Part shown: positions 11,424 through 24,590 of the stretch, in pieces
Position numbering within the stretch: position 1 is the first letter of the stretch
Layout of the letters: every line of letters begins with the position of its first letter
Source of the DNA: Knoxdaviesia capensis
Taxonomy: Eukaryota; Ascomycota; Sordariomycetes; Microascales; Gondwanamycetaceae
Assembly (NCBI GenBank): GCA_001510575.1
Contig: LNGK01000008.1
Location: 1 to 57,230 of the forward strand
Direction: 5' to 3'
Length of the DNA stretch: 57,230 nt
Made by a program: the position numbers and the translations under genes
Notes under the pieces: generated by a model
Told to the model about the DNA's origin: nothing
Seen by the model: the letters and a program-made list of their open reading frames with translations, nothing else
Database searches by the model: none

Positions 11424-12522
11424 AAAAATTAATTTTTTATAAGTATAATGCTTATACTATTAATCTCTTATTAACCTTCCTTTAAAGCCTAACCGTCGTA
11501 ATCGACTGCCTTTCCTCTAGGTTCGAGTCTTAATCGATACGTAATCGACCGATATCTCGACTTTCCTTTCTTTTAATTTAGAATTTACCTCCGCTAATAG
11601 CTTTACTACTTTCCGCCGCGGTAAACTACGAATTACCTTTCTTTTATAAAAGCCCTTTCTATTTAACCTCCTTTTAGTAACGAAAGCGCGTTAAATAAAT
11701 ATCTTTTATTTTCCTTCTTTTAATTCCGTCCTTACCGAACTAATAGCTAATTAACTGCTATTACTCTAGTAAAATACCGAATTACCCTACCTTTACCGAC
11801 GTTTTATACGCCCCCCGCGTGCCTTTCCTATACCTCTAAGCTATCGGATACTACTAATAGGTTCGAGTCCTATTACTAAATATTTAATAGCTAATCCACC
11901 TATTTCTATTTATTTCTACGACTTTTCTACGATTTTTTATTTATTTTACGACTTTACCTATTTATTTCTACGACTTTTACTAGTTATTTCTAAGACTCTT
12001 ACCGTTCCGATAACTAACGTCTTAGTATTTCTACTATTTTCGATTATTTTCTACTATCTCCGTTTACGGACTTCCTTTATTACCTATTCTCCTATCCTAT
12101 TTAATTCTAATTACTAATCTACCTCTTATTCTAAGACTAACCCGCTTTTATACCCCCTTTATACCCCTTTTATATACTAATAGTCTTATTTCCTATTTTA
12201 CTAGCCCTATTTCTTTTCTAATAGTTAACCTTTCTACCGCTCTTTCCCCCTATTATTAACCCTATAAATCTAGACTATCTAACTATTTACGACTATTATA
12301 CCCTAGTTTTCCCTATTTATTCCTTTTCGCTCCTACTTACTATCGGTTTATATCCCTAACCCCCCTATTTCCCGGTAAGCCTAGACCGCTAATATCCGCT
12401 TTTACGCCGAATATTAGATAAAGAATAACGTATTCTACGTAAAAGAGATAAAAGTATTACCTATAACCTTAAAGCCTTAAGTAAGGTAAGCGCTATAACT
12501 AACCTATAAACCGGTAAGTTAC
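11424..12522 (+). other. 5' leader of element 2, with tRNA T-arm-like words
   Basis: AT- and pyrimidine-rich, with no reading frame I trust. It begins with an A/T palindrome (about 11424-11438). Two copies of the T-loop/B-box word GGTTCGAGTC occur, at 11519-11528 and 11859-11868. The second sits in a perfect 6-bp stem (AATAGG/CCTATT) around a 7-base loop, the shape of a tRNA T-arm. No complete tRNA cloverleaf could be drawn. Confidence 0.5.
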
Positions 12523-13019
12523 NNNNNNNNNNNNNNNNNNNNNNNNNNNNNNNNNNNNNNNNNNNNNNNNNNNNNNNNNNNNNNNNNNNNNNNNNNNNNN
12601 NNNNNNNNNNNNNNNNNNNNNNNNNNNNNNNNNNNNNNNNNNNNNNNNNNNNNNNNNNNNNNNNNNNNNNNNNNNNNNNNNNNNNNNNNNNNNNNNNNNN
12701 NNNNNNNNNNNNNNNNNNNNNNNNNNNNNNNNNNNNNNNNNNNNNNNNNNNNNNNNNNNNNNNNNNNNNNNNNNNNNNNNNNNNNNNNNNNNNNNNNNNN
12801 NNNNNNNNNNNNNNNNNNNNNNNNNNNNNNNNNNNNNNNNNNNNNNNNNNNNNNNNNNNNNNNNNNNNNNNNNNNNNNNNNNNNNNNNNNNNNNNNNNNN
12901 NNNNNNNNNNNNNNNNNNNNNNNNNNNNNNNNNNNNNNNNNNNNNNNNNNNNNNNNNNNNNNNNNNNNNNNNNNNNNNNNNNNNNNNNNNNNNNNNNNNN
13001 NNNNNNNNNNNNNNNNNNN
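12523..13019. other. Assembly gap (497 N)
   Basis: Unresolved bases inside element 2. By alignment to element 1, the right edge corresponds to position 211/212 of element 1, so positions 1-211 of that copy should fall inside the gap. The true length is not known from the sequence. Confidence 0.99.
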
Positions 13020-13049
13020 AGAGGTATAGGTAGTACGGTTCTAGAAGGA

Positions 13050-16000
13050 TAATAAGGTTATATATATAGATAAGGAGTATACGATAGCGGTATATTTCTA
13101 ATATTTCCTATACTATTCTAGCGAATACCCTTATAAACGATACCCCCTAAAGTAATATTTTAAGCGAAATTATATTTAAGACCTAAAAGTAAACCGTTTA
13201 CCGATATTAGTATTAACGGCTTTATACTACTATTATAGCTAGCTATTAAAGGACGATTCCTAGGCCCTCGTTTAGAAAACGGGAATTTAGCTATCGAAGG
13301 TAGTCTAATAAAGTATAATATACCTCTAATAAACGATAAGTACGCTATCAGGTAGTATTAATACCTCTAAGCGACGTTTCTAGAGCTAATACTCCTATCG
13401 GATATTAGTAATAGAGAAGATCGTAAGAAAAACGGTAAAAAAGCTATTAGTTAGCTATAAAGCGACTACTTAAGTAAGGTAGATTATATAGTTATAGTAT
13501 AATTAGTACGTATTTAGACTTACTTATATAAATCTATAATTCCGTATACGTATTAGACGTCTCGAATGCTACCGGTAATTAGAAGCGAATTTATACCCCT
13601 TTAGTATTTTATTCGACGGTATACCGATATACTATAGCCTATACTAGTAGAATCTATACTAATATTTATCTCTAGTCGTATACTAATATCTACCCCTTCG
13701 CGCGTATTTATAGCTCTCACGTTTAATTATTAGAATAAGTCTAAATATAAAGCTATCGAGCTTTTAGCTAAAATAGTATAGAATTCTACCGATAACTTAC
13801 TCGAAACGTATTATATTTAACGTATAGTAGAGGATATTCTACGCTATAATATTACGGACTTATAATATAAGATATAGTAGGATATAACCCCTAATTCTAG
13901 TATCCGTGCTATAGTTAATACTACCTACTACTTATTAAAGACTAGATAATTATACGCCGCTTAGCTAAATAGTACGCTAAAGACCGAGGAGGAAGGAGAA
14001 ACGCTATAATTTAGAACCCGTGAAGAAGTACTTAATTATATTACGTAAGATAAAGATAGAGATAAATCCACGTATTTCCGGTACGGAAAGATAGGTTATT
14101 AGGTTCGCGAATATATAGAGCTACGTACTAAGAATAACGATCGACGTTAAAAGGCGCGTTAGAATACGCGTTTTACGATAAACCGAGGCTAAACGATAGA
14201 TAATCGTAGTTATTCCCGCGAGCCTCGTAACTATTCTCGAAATGCCTCCCGCGACCGTAACTATTTACGAAGACCGTCTCACGACTAAAAGATATACCGT
14301 TCCCCTACTCCCTACCCCTCTAGGAATAAAGATAGACTAATAACGGATAAAGGATAGCGGAATAATAGGAGAGGGGATAAGAAGCCCGCTATTTATAGCA
14401 TATATCCTATATAGAAAGAAGACTTATCTCCCGAAGGATCTCCCCTCTTAGAAGCTACGGGTTTAGACGTAGATAATAACTATTTCGCTAACGTTACCTA
14501 CTATTCCGTATTATTTATAATCCCTTCGGTAGAGGAATTAACGTTAATTAGTAAGATACTAATAAAATAGCTACGACGCGAAGGATACCGTAAACGATAC
14601 CGCCTCTATACTAGTTTACTAACGAATAACTAATAAACGCCGCTTATAGTATTTATCGATACTAGAATAGCTAGCGTATTCGTCTCTAAATCGTACGCCC
14701 ATCGTTATTTAGCGCTATACCGATCCGCTGACCCTCTACGCCTTAGTAGCCTAGGCGGTAATAGTAGCTTCGCTATTATTAACGATATCGTTATTTCCTT
14801 CCGATTAATAACTATTAACGGACTATCCGAGGTTATTTCTATAGTAGCCGGTATTATTACTAACGGTACCTATCTTACTAACTTAACTATTAGCTAAAGC
14901 GGAGCTATAAAGCTCGGTTATACTAACGCTAATAGTATAATAAAGCTTATACTCCTACGCGATTCCCCCGTTATTCTATATTTCTACCCTCCCTAGAGAC
15001 GAGATAATATCGCTATTACCTATACTACCTTTACTACCGATTTTAGTCTAATAAATATTACCTCTTCCTACGGTAATATCACCTCTTTTTATAATAATCC
15101 TACCTCTTTCTATAATAAGAACCTCCCTTTACCTCTATCGATATATATTTACGGTATTTTACCCGCGGATCCCGATACCTATACCCTCTCTTATATTACT
15201 TTTAAATCGTTTCCCTTTATTACGTACCTCGCTAAGTAATAGTATAATAGTACTCCTTTACCCTAATAAATATTTCCTAGAACGGTAAATACTAACTAAG
15301 TAACTATCGAATTTAACGAAGAGCTATTACCCGAGTATAAGAAGTAACTATTACTTACGAAAGAGCGTATAAAGCGTGACGCTATTCGTAGTACCCGTAT
15401 TATTATAGAAAACTAATAGAAGAAGGTAAATACCGAAGCCCTAATAATTATACGAAAGGCCTTTAATAATAATACTTTCGTCTTTATTCTACGGTATTTC
15501 GATACTAGACCGGATGTAAAGGCCCGTACTTAGTATAATATTAAGACCGCTAATATTAAACCTAGATCTCTCCCCCTACGCCGCTATAGCCCCTACTAAC
15601 GTGAAATTATAAAGGAATTTACTAATAAACTACTCTTACTTAGTATTATTTAATACGCTATTAACTCCTTATAGTCCGTACCTATACTATTACTACCTAA
15701 GAAGCCCCTCCCTAGTAATAACTAGCCTAGATACCGTTTCGTAATTAACTACCGTACGTTAAACGAAGTTATATAAAAAGTAGCCTATCTACTACTAAAT
15801 ATTAAGGATTCCCTCTAATAGGCCGCTAGATACCGATTCTATACCTTTCTTAACTTAGAAGACGGCTTCTAGTAGATAGTTATAGACCCTAAGGTAGTAC
15901 TAAAGATAGCGTTTTCTACGCTATTTAGATAATACGAATAGCTTTATATACTATTTAGCCTTATAAACGTACCTATAACCTTCTAGCGTTTTATAAACGA

Positions 16001-18392
16001 GGTCCTCGAGCCGGTACGTACCTTTACTATAGGCCTTTTAAACGATATTTATATTTAGGGTAAGATAATAATAGAATTAGCCGAGAGAATAGTCGCTATT
16101 CTACGCTAATTAAGCCGCTATCGATTATTATTAAACCTTAAGAAGTACGAATAGTTCGTTAAAGAAGGTAAGTTCTTAGGAATAATTATCTCTATTTATA
16201 GTATTCGTCCCGACCCTAAGAAAGTAGCTATTATCTACGAGAGATTAACGCCTACTACTATTACTAAGATCCGTAGCTTTTTAAATACCGCTAGCTATTT
16301 ACGCCGCTTTATCCCTTACTTCGTATATAAAGCGCGTCTACTCTATAAGTATACCGGAGTGGATAAGCCTAAAGGCGTATAAGTATAGCTAGATAACGAG
16401 TTATTATAAGCCTAGCGCGATATTCGCGATACTATAGCCTCCCTCCCGGAGCTACGTAACTATAATTATATACTCCTATCGGTACTCGAGACCGACGCTT
16501 CTAATTATACCGTCGGTACTACGTTATTCTAACTATAGCGCGATTCTAATAATAAACGTAGCGTTTTACGCCCGGTTACGTACTTTAGCGCCGTTTTATC
16601 GAAGACCTAGTAGCGCTATAGTGCCTAGGAGAGAGAAATACTTACCGTTATTATATTATTATAGTATTAGAGGAGCTAGTTAGAGGCCGCCGAGATTACT
16701 ATTATTACCGACTACGAAACCCTATGCCTTTTTACTACTAAGTAGGAATAGCCGGCTAGAATATTATGATTTCTCGATATAATCGTATACTATAGCGTAC
16801 GTATTTACTACCGATCCGGTAAGGCTAATATTTTAACTAATTAGTTATTACGGCCGCGTATAGATATAGCGCTCGTAACGAATAAGGAGGAAGGGTACGA
16901 AACGAACGATAATGATACGCTAACCGACGCCTTTCCTACTACTAATAACGAGACCCCTAGACTACCGAACTAACGATTTAAGATACGTCTACCGGCGCGA
17001 CTACCGTAAAACGACGCCGAATAGCCTTTAAGTAATACTATAAATACCGAATAACTTACGAACGATACGCTAATCGCCCCTAATATTAAGAAGTTAGACG
17101 ACCTTAGATAGTACGATATCTAGGATATTATTAACTACTTAGAGAATAGCTATCTATTCCCCTATCGTATCCCTTCGACCTTCGTTTAGGATTATTTCGC
17201 TATCTTTTATAGCGAAGTATATACCGTTATTAACCGTATCCTAATAAAGATATTAACGTACGAGGCCTCCGTTTTAGAAGCTATTAAGGTCTATAAGCTA
17301 GAAGGCTATACGCGCGTTAGTACCCTATATACGCTATTAGCTAAACGAGTATAGTATCCCGACTTAATCTTAGTTACGAATAAGGCCGTTCGACGGTATA
17401 CGGAATATTAATTACTATAAAAGCCCCTTAAAGTAATAGAATCGCTACGACCGATACTAACCGTATGATTATTAATACGCTAGGGAATAGACTTTACTAG
17501 CCGTTTTATTATTAATAGTAAACGGATATAGCTATTAACGGTAGTTAAGTACGTTACCGGCTATGCTATAGTAGCTATAGACCCCCGTAATAGTACCTTA
17601 GCTACTACGAAGTTACTAGTAGTACGTATTTACGTAGTATTTAGACCGCTAATCGAAATTATTACTAATAATAGTACCCCCTTTAACTCCGATAAATTTA
17701 GGACCCTCCTCGCTAACTATAACCCCCCTATATAATAGTATCGTATAATAATATACTATCTACGGACGAATAGCTAAGTTAAACGCTTTAACGGGTAAAT
17801 TAAGTATATCGCTAGCTATCTAGCTAGCGCCGATACTAAAAACCGAGAAGATATCGATTAGCTAATAATTATTCTTAAAGCTATACGTATCTACTTAAAT
17901 AGATTATAAATAAGTGGCTTTTCCCCGTATTACCTACTTTTTAGTACCGAGCCCTACGATAGCGCTACTTATATTATTACGCTATACGAACGGGAGCCTA
18001 CTATAGACGAAGTTATCGCCTCCTAGTAAGATTTAGCTCGCGAAAGATAGTTATTTAAGACCGTTCGCCTATTATCTAACTCCGTAAAGGTATACTAAAT
18101 ATATATCCGTACTATATTATAGAACGATAAGGCTACGTATCGTATTTTTAGTAAAGGCGACTAGACGTTACGATATCGACCGTAAAAGTATAAATACGAG
18201 CTATTCTACGACGGACCGTAGCTTATTATCGACGTTTACTAAGGTAATACCTATACTCTAGAGTTACTAGGCGGTTATCGGCTTAATAAACGCTATAATA
18301 GGTTTAACTTATTCCTAGCGTACGTTAAGGATAGCTAGCTTATTCGTAGCCTTTTAGTATACTAGTCGTTACTTTCTCGAGCTAGATCGTAA
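13050..18392 (+). pseudogene. RIP-destroyed gag-pol polyprotein of element 2
   Basis: Same single frame and domain order as the element 1 copy at an offset of 12808, ending at the equivalent TAA (18390-18392). The relic zinc knuckle is at 14073-14114. The RT catalytic pair is at 16041-16046 and reads N-D, whereas element 1 reads D-N at the same place, so each copy lost a different catalytic Asp. At element 1's TGA near 4002 this copy keeps an Arg codon (CGA), so some stops are copy-specific. All differences I compared are transitions. Confidence 0.85.
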
Positions 18393-19308
18393 GCGTCTAT
18401 CGTCTATCGGTAGATAGTTACCTTACCTTATACTATTCCTTCCTTTTTTATTTTTTTATTTATTATTTTACTTTTCCTTTATAATATTCGTTCTATAGTT
18501 ATCCCCTATTTATATCTTAATTCTATCTATATCCTAATTTCCTTTATTCTATTTTTATTTTAGCTACGCCTTACTATTAAGCTATACTATTTTCCCTTTT
18601 TAGAATTTTTTCTTTTATTATTCTTTTTTATTTTACCGCTATTACCGCTAATATTCCGCTTTTTATATGCTTTTTCCAATTTTTTCCCGCGTATTTCCCT
18701 ACTTTTAACTTATTTTACTATATTAATAATTAATAGAACGCTCTAGACTTACCGCTACGCTTATATACTATTTTTTTTCTTTCTTCCCTTCTTTATTCCT
18801 AATTCCCGCGCTTTACGCTAGCTACCTATATTTACGCGGCTAACTATCGCCCTTTCCTATATTCGTGCGACGAAGGGAGGGGAAGGAGGTGCTAATTATA
18901 CTATCTAATATCGAATAGTATAAATACCGCTATAGTACGATATTCTAAATACCGCGACTAACTTAAACGTCCTTTATCTAGCTATCCCTTCCGCTTTCCG
19001 GGACCCGCTTTTCTCGGTAACTACCCGGTTTAATAGCTATTAGGATTATATTAGCTAATAGAAGGACTACTATAGTACGATAAACGCCGTAATAACCTTA
19101 CCTTTTACGATAAAAAGCTAAATTCTTTCCTATTTATAATAAATAAAGAAACGAATAGTTATACGACTAATAAAGAAGTATAAGAAGCTAGCAATCTCTA
19201 GCTATAAACGATTTAGAATTAGATAGTTCTTTATCCCTCTTATTACTACTATCTCTTTCCTATCTATCCTTCCTATTACTAATACTATTAATAGCTATTC
19301 TACTTACT

Positions 19309-20367
19309 AAGCCTACTATTTATACTATAAACGATAATAATATCTCTTAATAGCCTACTAATAATAATAATAATAACGTTAATAATACCTTATTACTTAC
19401 TATAGCCGCTATTCCCCCTACCGCTACTCCCGCTACGAACGTACCGCGCGTTACCGCTATAGTCGGAGCCGTCGAGCCGATTCCGTATACTTAATACGTA
19501 CTAAGACGTATCGAATACCTAGGTATTCTCTACTATCGATACGTTATTAATAACGCTATATAGAATACTTATATTAAATACTATAACTATTAGGCTAATT
19601 ACCGGGTACCTAGTAATATATCGGCCGAAATAGATACTTTTATAGATACTAATAAGAACTAGATTAATACGCTAAGTACGTAAACCTAAGCGCTACGGGA
19701 TATCGCCGTAGCTAAATATATACTCGTTTATAATAGGGACTTTACGGCCGCTAATCGGAAGTTAAATAGCGCGGAATTTAATAACGCGAGCCGTTTTATT
19801 AATATAGTAGCTATCTAATATACTTTCGAGGGATACCTCGTACCTATTTAACTAACTATTATACGCCTATAGCGTGCGGCTTTAGCGCTAGCCCCGACCT
19901 CGGTATACCTATTACCTCTCTTTTCGGCTACTAAGGCCGCTAAAATTAATATTATTAAGGGAGGACCCCCGCCGGTACCTACTCCGCTAGTAGTAGTACC
20001 CGTTACACTAGCCGTTATAGTACTAATACTAGCCGGTAGAGCCGCCATTATATTAGTAATACTAGTATTTACGCTAATAACTATACTAATAGTAGCTACC
20101 GCTATCGTAATAGTACCCCCTTTCCCTAACGCCCCGGTCCCCGCTACTTTTATAGCCTAATTCCTAGGCGTAACGCCCGCCTATATTAACTAATAATAGG
20201 TAAACGAGTTACGTAATCGCTACTTATATAGTATAGTATAAGCCGTTACTATCCGACTAGGCGTCGTAGTGTTCTTAATCCCCCCTAATATTATCTAATA
20301 CTAAGGTATTTATATCGTTAGATAGATAAAACGGTACCTATAGCTACCTAAAACGCTATAAATAGGA
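19309..20367 (+). pseudogene. Unrecognised second reading frame downstream of integrase, element 2
   Basis: Sister of the frame at 6501-7559. It has the same order (Asn-rich start, mixed middle, hydrophobic V/I/L/A/P-rich stretch near 19975-20158, aromatic and basic end) and stops are again TAA or TAG. No function is recognised. Confidence 0.35.
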
Positions 20368-20637
20368 AGTTCCCTTTTATTATACTAGATACCTATTTTC
20401 CTATTAATTACTATTATTATTCCTATCTAACTACTATTTAGACTCGCTTTATATTATATTTCTTTCTATATACTTAGAAAAGTCGAAAAGGATAAAAAAA
20501 GAGGACCCCTAGAAAAACATAAAAATAATTAAAAACCGCTTATAGTACGAGTATAAAATTATATAAAGGGAAGTCCTTTTAATATCCTTTATTAGTTAAA
20601 GGTAGATCGCGGACGATCTAGTTAAGAAAGGGGATCT

Positions 20638-20920
20638 TATGGATCCCTAATAGGTTAGAGTATATTATAATTACGTATAAACGTATACTAATACACGTGG
20701 ATACTGCCTAGCGGTGAGTATTTAGGTGTATATCTATATATATATAAATGCCTTAAAGAGCTAGTAAAAGACCTATAAAAGGTAGATATCTGCCGCGCTT
20801 TTATAGGAAATATCTTAAGATAGAAAAAATTTAAGCTTCCCTTTATATATATTTCTCTATACGTGCCTTATAATTGTAACTTATTTGTTAGTCCTTTGGA
20901 CTATATATCTAGGAATCACA
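20638..20920 (+). repeat. LTR C, 3' LTR of element 2 (283 bp)
   Basis: Begins TATGGATCCC (RIP-altered TGTGG) and ends in the intact ...GGAATCACA. The upstream purine tract aagaaagggga (about 20623-20634) is the likely polypurine tract. The target duplication CTAT follows at once. Confidence 0.92.
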
Positions 20921-22250
20921 CTATAACCACATTATAGGTAATACTACTAGCTTAACGGAGAGCGACGTCTAGGTGAAAGTAGTAGCGTAGTAGTTTAGAC
21001 TTATAGAAGGCACCCTATAGCGAAAGATAGTAGATACCTAGAGAGAGTATATAGAAAAGATATTAGTCCCCGATATACTAAGACGCTTCTACGAGGAATC
21101 CGGATACCTAAGACTAGACGTTACCCGGCGAGGTATCTAGACGAGATACTAGTAGCTAACCCTCTCTCGAGATATCGTAGTATAGTATGCGGGATATATC
21201 CTATATACTATATATAGCCCGAATAGGCCCCCTACCCCGAGCTAACCGGTAGCTATTTAGGGCCCCCTATTAGTTATAGGAATAGATTATATAGGACTAT
21301 TACTAACGGGCGAGGGGAAGCTAGCCTATATGCTAGTAGTGATCGACTACTTTACTCGCTTCGTCTAGCTAAGACCGGTCTAGACGACGTCGGCTATAGA
21401 GACTTTAGATAGCGCGATAGCTATCTTAGTATCACTCTAAGTTAGACTACTACTTCTATATATTAACGACGGCCTAGCTTTTAAGGGTATCTTTAAGGTA
21501 AGAATAGAAAGGAGAGGGTCGAAGATTATTATAGCACCGCTAGGAAGCTATAAGAGTGCTAGCCAAGTAGAAGCGTATAATAAGGTATAGTAGGCTATAA
21601 TAGTAAAGGAGCTCCAGATATATAACGTAGATATCATAAACTAGATCGGGAAGCTTAACTATATTAAGACGTATATAAACGTAAGGCTTATAGCCTACCT
21701 CGGTTTCTCGCTACGGGAGATATTATTTAGCCTTAAGCTAAATATATTAGTACGATACCTAAGTATTACCGTACCTAAATAGAATATAACTAATAAATCC
21801 GGATACGCGGCACTAGTATTATAATATATAGCCGTATATGAAATACGACGAGAGTCGACTACACGGATCTAGATAGTCGAAAACGAGCGCCGATAAGCCG
21901 CCTATACGGCCCGAGACTATAGACGCTTAGATAAGGGAACCCTCGTGATACTACGGAAGTTATATTTAACGTAAAAGCCGCTAAAGTTCTAACTACGATA
22001 GATAGGCCCGCTCCGAATAGTAGCTAAGGCTTCTCGGATATCCTATACCTTAGCCTAGATAGACGGTAGGAAGGTACGTAAGGCCCGGCATATAGATTAG
22101 CTCAAGCCGTTCTAGGCGAGACTACCACACCTAGGCGGCGATATAACACTAATCGGGACGAAAGACGGACGGGACTCACGGGGCTCGAGACATACCGAGG
22201 GGGGGGACGCGTTAGTAGCTAACACCTAGGGAAGGAAGGAAGGATTACGT
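20921..22250 (+). mobile_element. Older Gypsy-like retroelement (host element), 3' integrase fragment
   Basis: Continues the host element interrupted at 11140. Dropping element 2 and one CTAT copy keeps the pol frame (codon starting 20925). The sequence encodes a degraded zinc-binding and integrase core: a G-x-D-Y segment near 21278-21290, then a hydrophobic run ending V-I-D-Y-F-T-R-F near 21340-21363. The pol-like signal fades near 22090. A G-rich run (cgaggggggggac, about 22195-22210) could be the polypurine tract, with a degraded 3' LTR start after it. Base composition becomes normal near 22250-22330, so the right border is approximate. Confidence 0.75.
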
Positions 22251-22329
22251 AACCATATATTATTAGTCACCATCATTAGGCAGCAGCGGGAGGGGTAATA
22301 ACTAGATTCTAAGGACCAGCCCCCCCGAT

Positions 22330-24590
22330 CCCAAAACTCTTCCTAATACATCCTCTTTTTTGCTGTCACACATACTCGCACCTTTTGCGTAGTCGTGCCG
22401 CCAGCATTTCTGCCGCCCCTGATAGAAATAGCTCTTCCGTCTTAGTGTGCCTCCCGGCTGCTTTTGTCTCAAAGTTCACAGGTGAGACAACCACTAAGGT
22501 CGAGCCATGGCAAGAGGAGAGAAGCGTGAGGAGAGCGAGGAGGGGAACGTCTACAAACAATCGAATGGGAGGCAAAGTAGGTGTTAATTAGCACATAGTC
22601 AAGTACTCTAGAGCTTGGGGCCAGAAAAACTGTGGCACTAGCACGGTAAGTAAGTTTAAGGAAATTGGGTTCCGCCGCCCGCTTGTATCCACGGAGACAA
22701 AAGAGCCTCGACCGATGTTTTCCTCGGTGAGATCCAGAGCAGCATCACATGGTAGAGTGAGCTGAAGTTCTGCTACATGAGTTGCGAGCTGTTGTAGAGA
22801 AGAAGAGTGCAAACGGGGTTATGCATGTATCGTGTGAATATGCACTTAGGCCGTATAGAAGAGAACAAACTACTTCAGACGGCAAGAGCGAGCAAACAGA
22901 ATTCGCCATGCGAAGAATACACGGAAAAGCCACCATCGTGCTTCTTTCCCTCTCACGAGCAACTGCCCCGGTTTTTTCTTTTTTTTTTTCTCTTTTTTTT
23001 TCTCTTTTTTTTTCTGGCTCTTATCGGCGGCTCCTCGCCCTTCCATATCACCCAGCAACGTACACTACACTACACTGCTCCGTTCTCCCCTCCTCTCTGC
23101 ACTGGCATGATCGTGGAAATGGTTTGTTTGCTTGTTCTTCCCCTCTTCACTCTTGGTCCCGCACGGAGGAACTGCAGAGACTGTGACTGTGAGCTCGTAG
23201 ATTACCGGCGGAAATCCTGCACGCAGAGCTGCTGCAAGCTCTGTATTCGTACTCTGGCAACTGGCAAGCACGCTGGCACGGCCGCACCTTCCTTGTCAAC
23301 CACCACTGCCCGGCTCTAGCGTAAGCGTAACGATGATGCAGGCCGCACCTTCCGTTCCAGTTTTTGGGTCCAGTTGCTCGTCTTGTCTCGTCGATGGCTC
23401 CTGCCAGTCCGGAGTGGGCCACTGCCGTTAAACCCACTAAAAGCGCACCTTCCTTCAGTACGTAAAAAATGTGCTGCATACGATTTCTTCGTCTCTTTAG
23501 TGGCTAATCCCATTTTTCTTTCGCCTCTTCCCCCCCTTCTCTTTTTTTCTCGCTTTTCCCTTTTCTTCCTTTCCCCTTCTTTTTCCTCTTCCTTTTTTTT
23601 CTCTTCTTTTTTTTTTCCTCCCTCGTCATCCAGACAAATCATCACCAACTTTTTACCACCACCCAAAACCAAAAACCCACACCACATAATCCAGCAACCA
23701 TCAAAATACTTATTGACCCTTCGCCGAGATTCTTAAAATGTTTGTGGTTTCCGCTGAGCTGTAAATCCCAACTGCGGGATACGCCCAGTCTCTCGGTCGT
23801 GTCCCGTAGTCCAACAGCCCAATTCCCCCAGACTTGATAAACTTTCAAATCCCGTCGAAGTCCTTCAGCCTTTCTCGTTCCTGCGCTTTCTTCTCGCGAG
23901 AGCTTTTTGCCAGGCCTTGATCTTTTTTGGTGGTCAAGAAAGATCCAACACCTGCTTTCCTCTGTCGGAAATCTCTCCGTCACTGAAAGGTCTGAACATA
24001 ATCGATCAATTTTTTCAAAGACTCTTGCAACTTTGCTGCTGTTTTCAGTTGCGTGAGCTGGTGCTTTTTCTCCCCTTCTCCTCTCCTCTTCTTTTTTCCC
24101 ACCTGGAGAAGAAGAACAGAAACGTATTCTTCACTCCTGCGCAATCACACCCTCTTCTTATATCTCCATCTATCTCTGTGTGATTTTCTGCGCCAGATTT
24201 TCCTCTCTTTCCTCTCTCTATCTGAAGCTGAGATCTTGGTATCTTTTTTTCTCTCTTTACGCCATCTTCCTCTTGGCCTCTCTATCGTCGATCTTAATCT
24301 GCCATATTCAAAATTTTTCCTCCTTCTATCCTCCCCCCGGCCTTTCAAAAAGCTGGTCAGTGCAGAATTGAGTACCTGCACATCTCCTCACCAGTTCTCA
24401 CCGCTATTTTCTCATCTCGCCCAGACCACTTCCCCGACAACTGGTTTCAACCCCCTGCTACACCAACTTTTTTTGCCGTCTTTTTTTCCCCTAGACAGCC
24501 AATCCTACCCTACAATTTCCAACCAACCAGATCTCTCCAATTCCTCCCTTCAATCAACCTCTCTCGTCTAATCCGATCCACACCCCCACC
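22330..24590. other. Gene-less stretch, pyrimidine-rich promoter region
   Basis: I find no convincing gene. Long CT-rich tracts (22972-23015, 23520-23625, 24060-24120) produce many short overlapping frames of low complexity. The part from about 23500 to the ATG at 24591 has the C/T-rich look of a fungal promoter and 5' leader for the following gene. Confidence 0.6.

Larger units (their letters stand above)
11141..20920 (+). mobile_element. Gypsy-like LTR retrotransposon, element 2 (complete, nested, RIP-inactivated)
   Basis: Bounded by two 283-bp LTRs (11141-11423 and 20638-20920) in the same orientation. CTAT directly precedes the 5' LTR (11137-11140) and directly follows the 3' LTR (20921-20924), giving a 4-bp target duplication. 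Inside are a leader (11424-12522), an assembly gap (12523-13019), gag-pol, a spacer and a second frame, colinear with element 1. It lies within the pol gene of an older element, between RNase H and integrase. The total of 9780 bp depends on the gap size being real. Confidence 0.92.

Noticed and set aside
19848..20048. Minus-strand frame in element 2
   Set aside because: It is opposite to the consistently + strand coding pattern and absent as an open frame in element 1.
22385..24571. Several overlapping frames on both strands
   Set aside because: They are low-complexity Ser/Phe/Leu or Lys/Glu/Arg products of CT-rich tracts, with no domain or splice structure.
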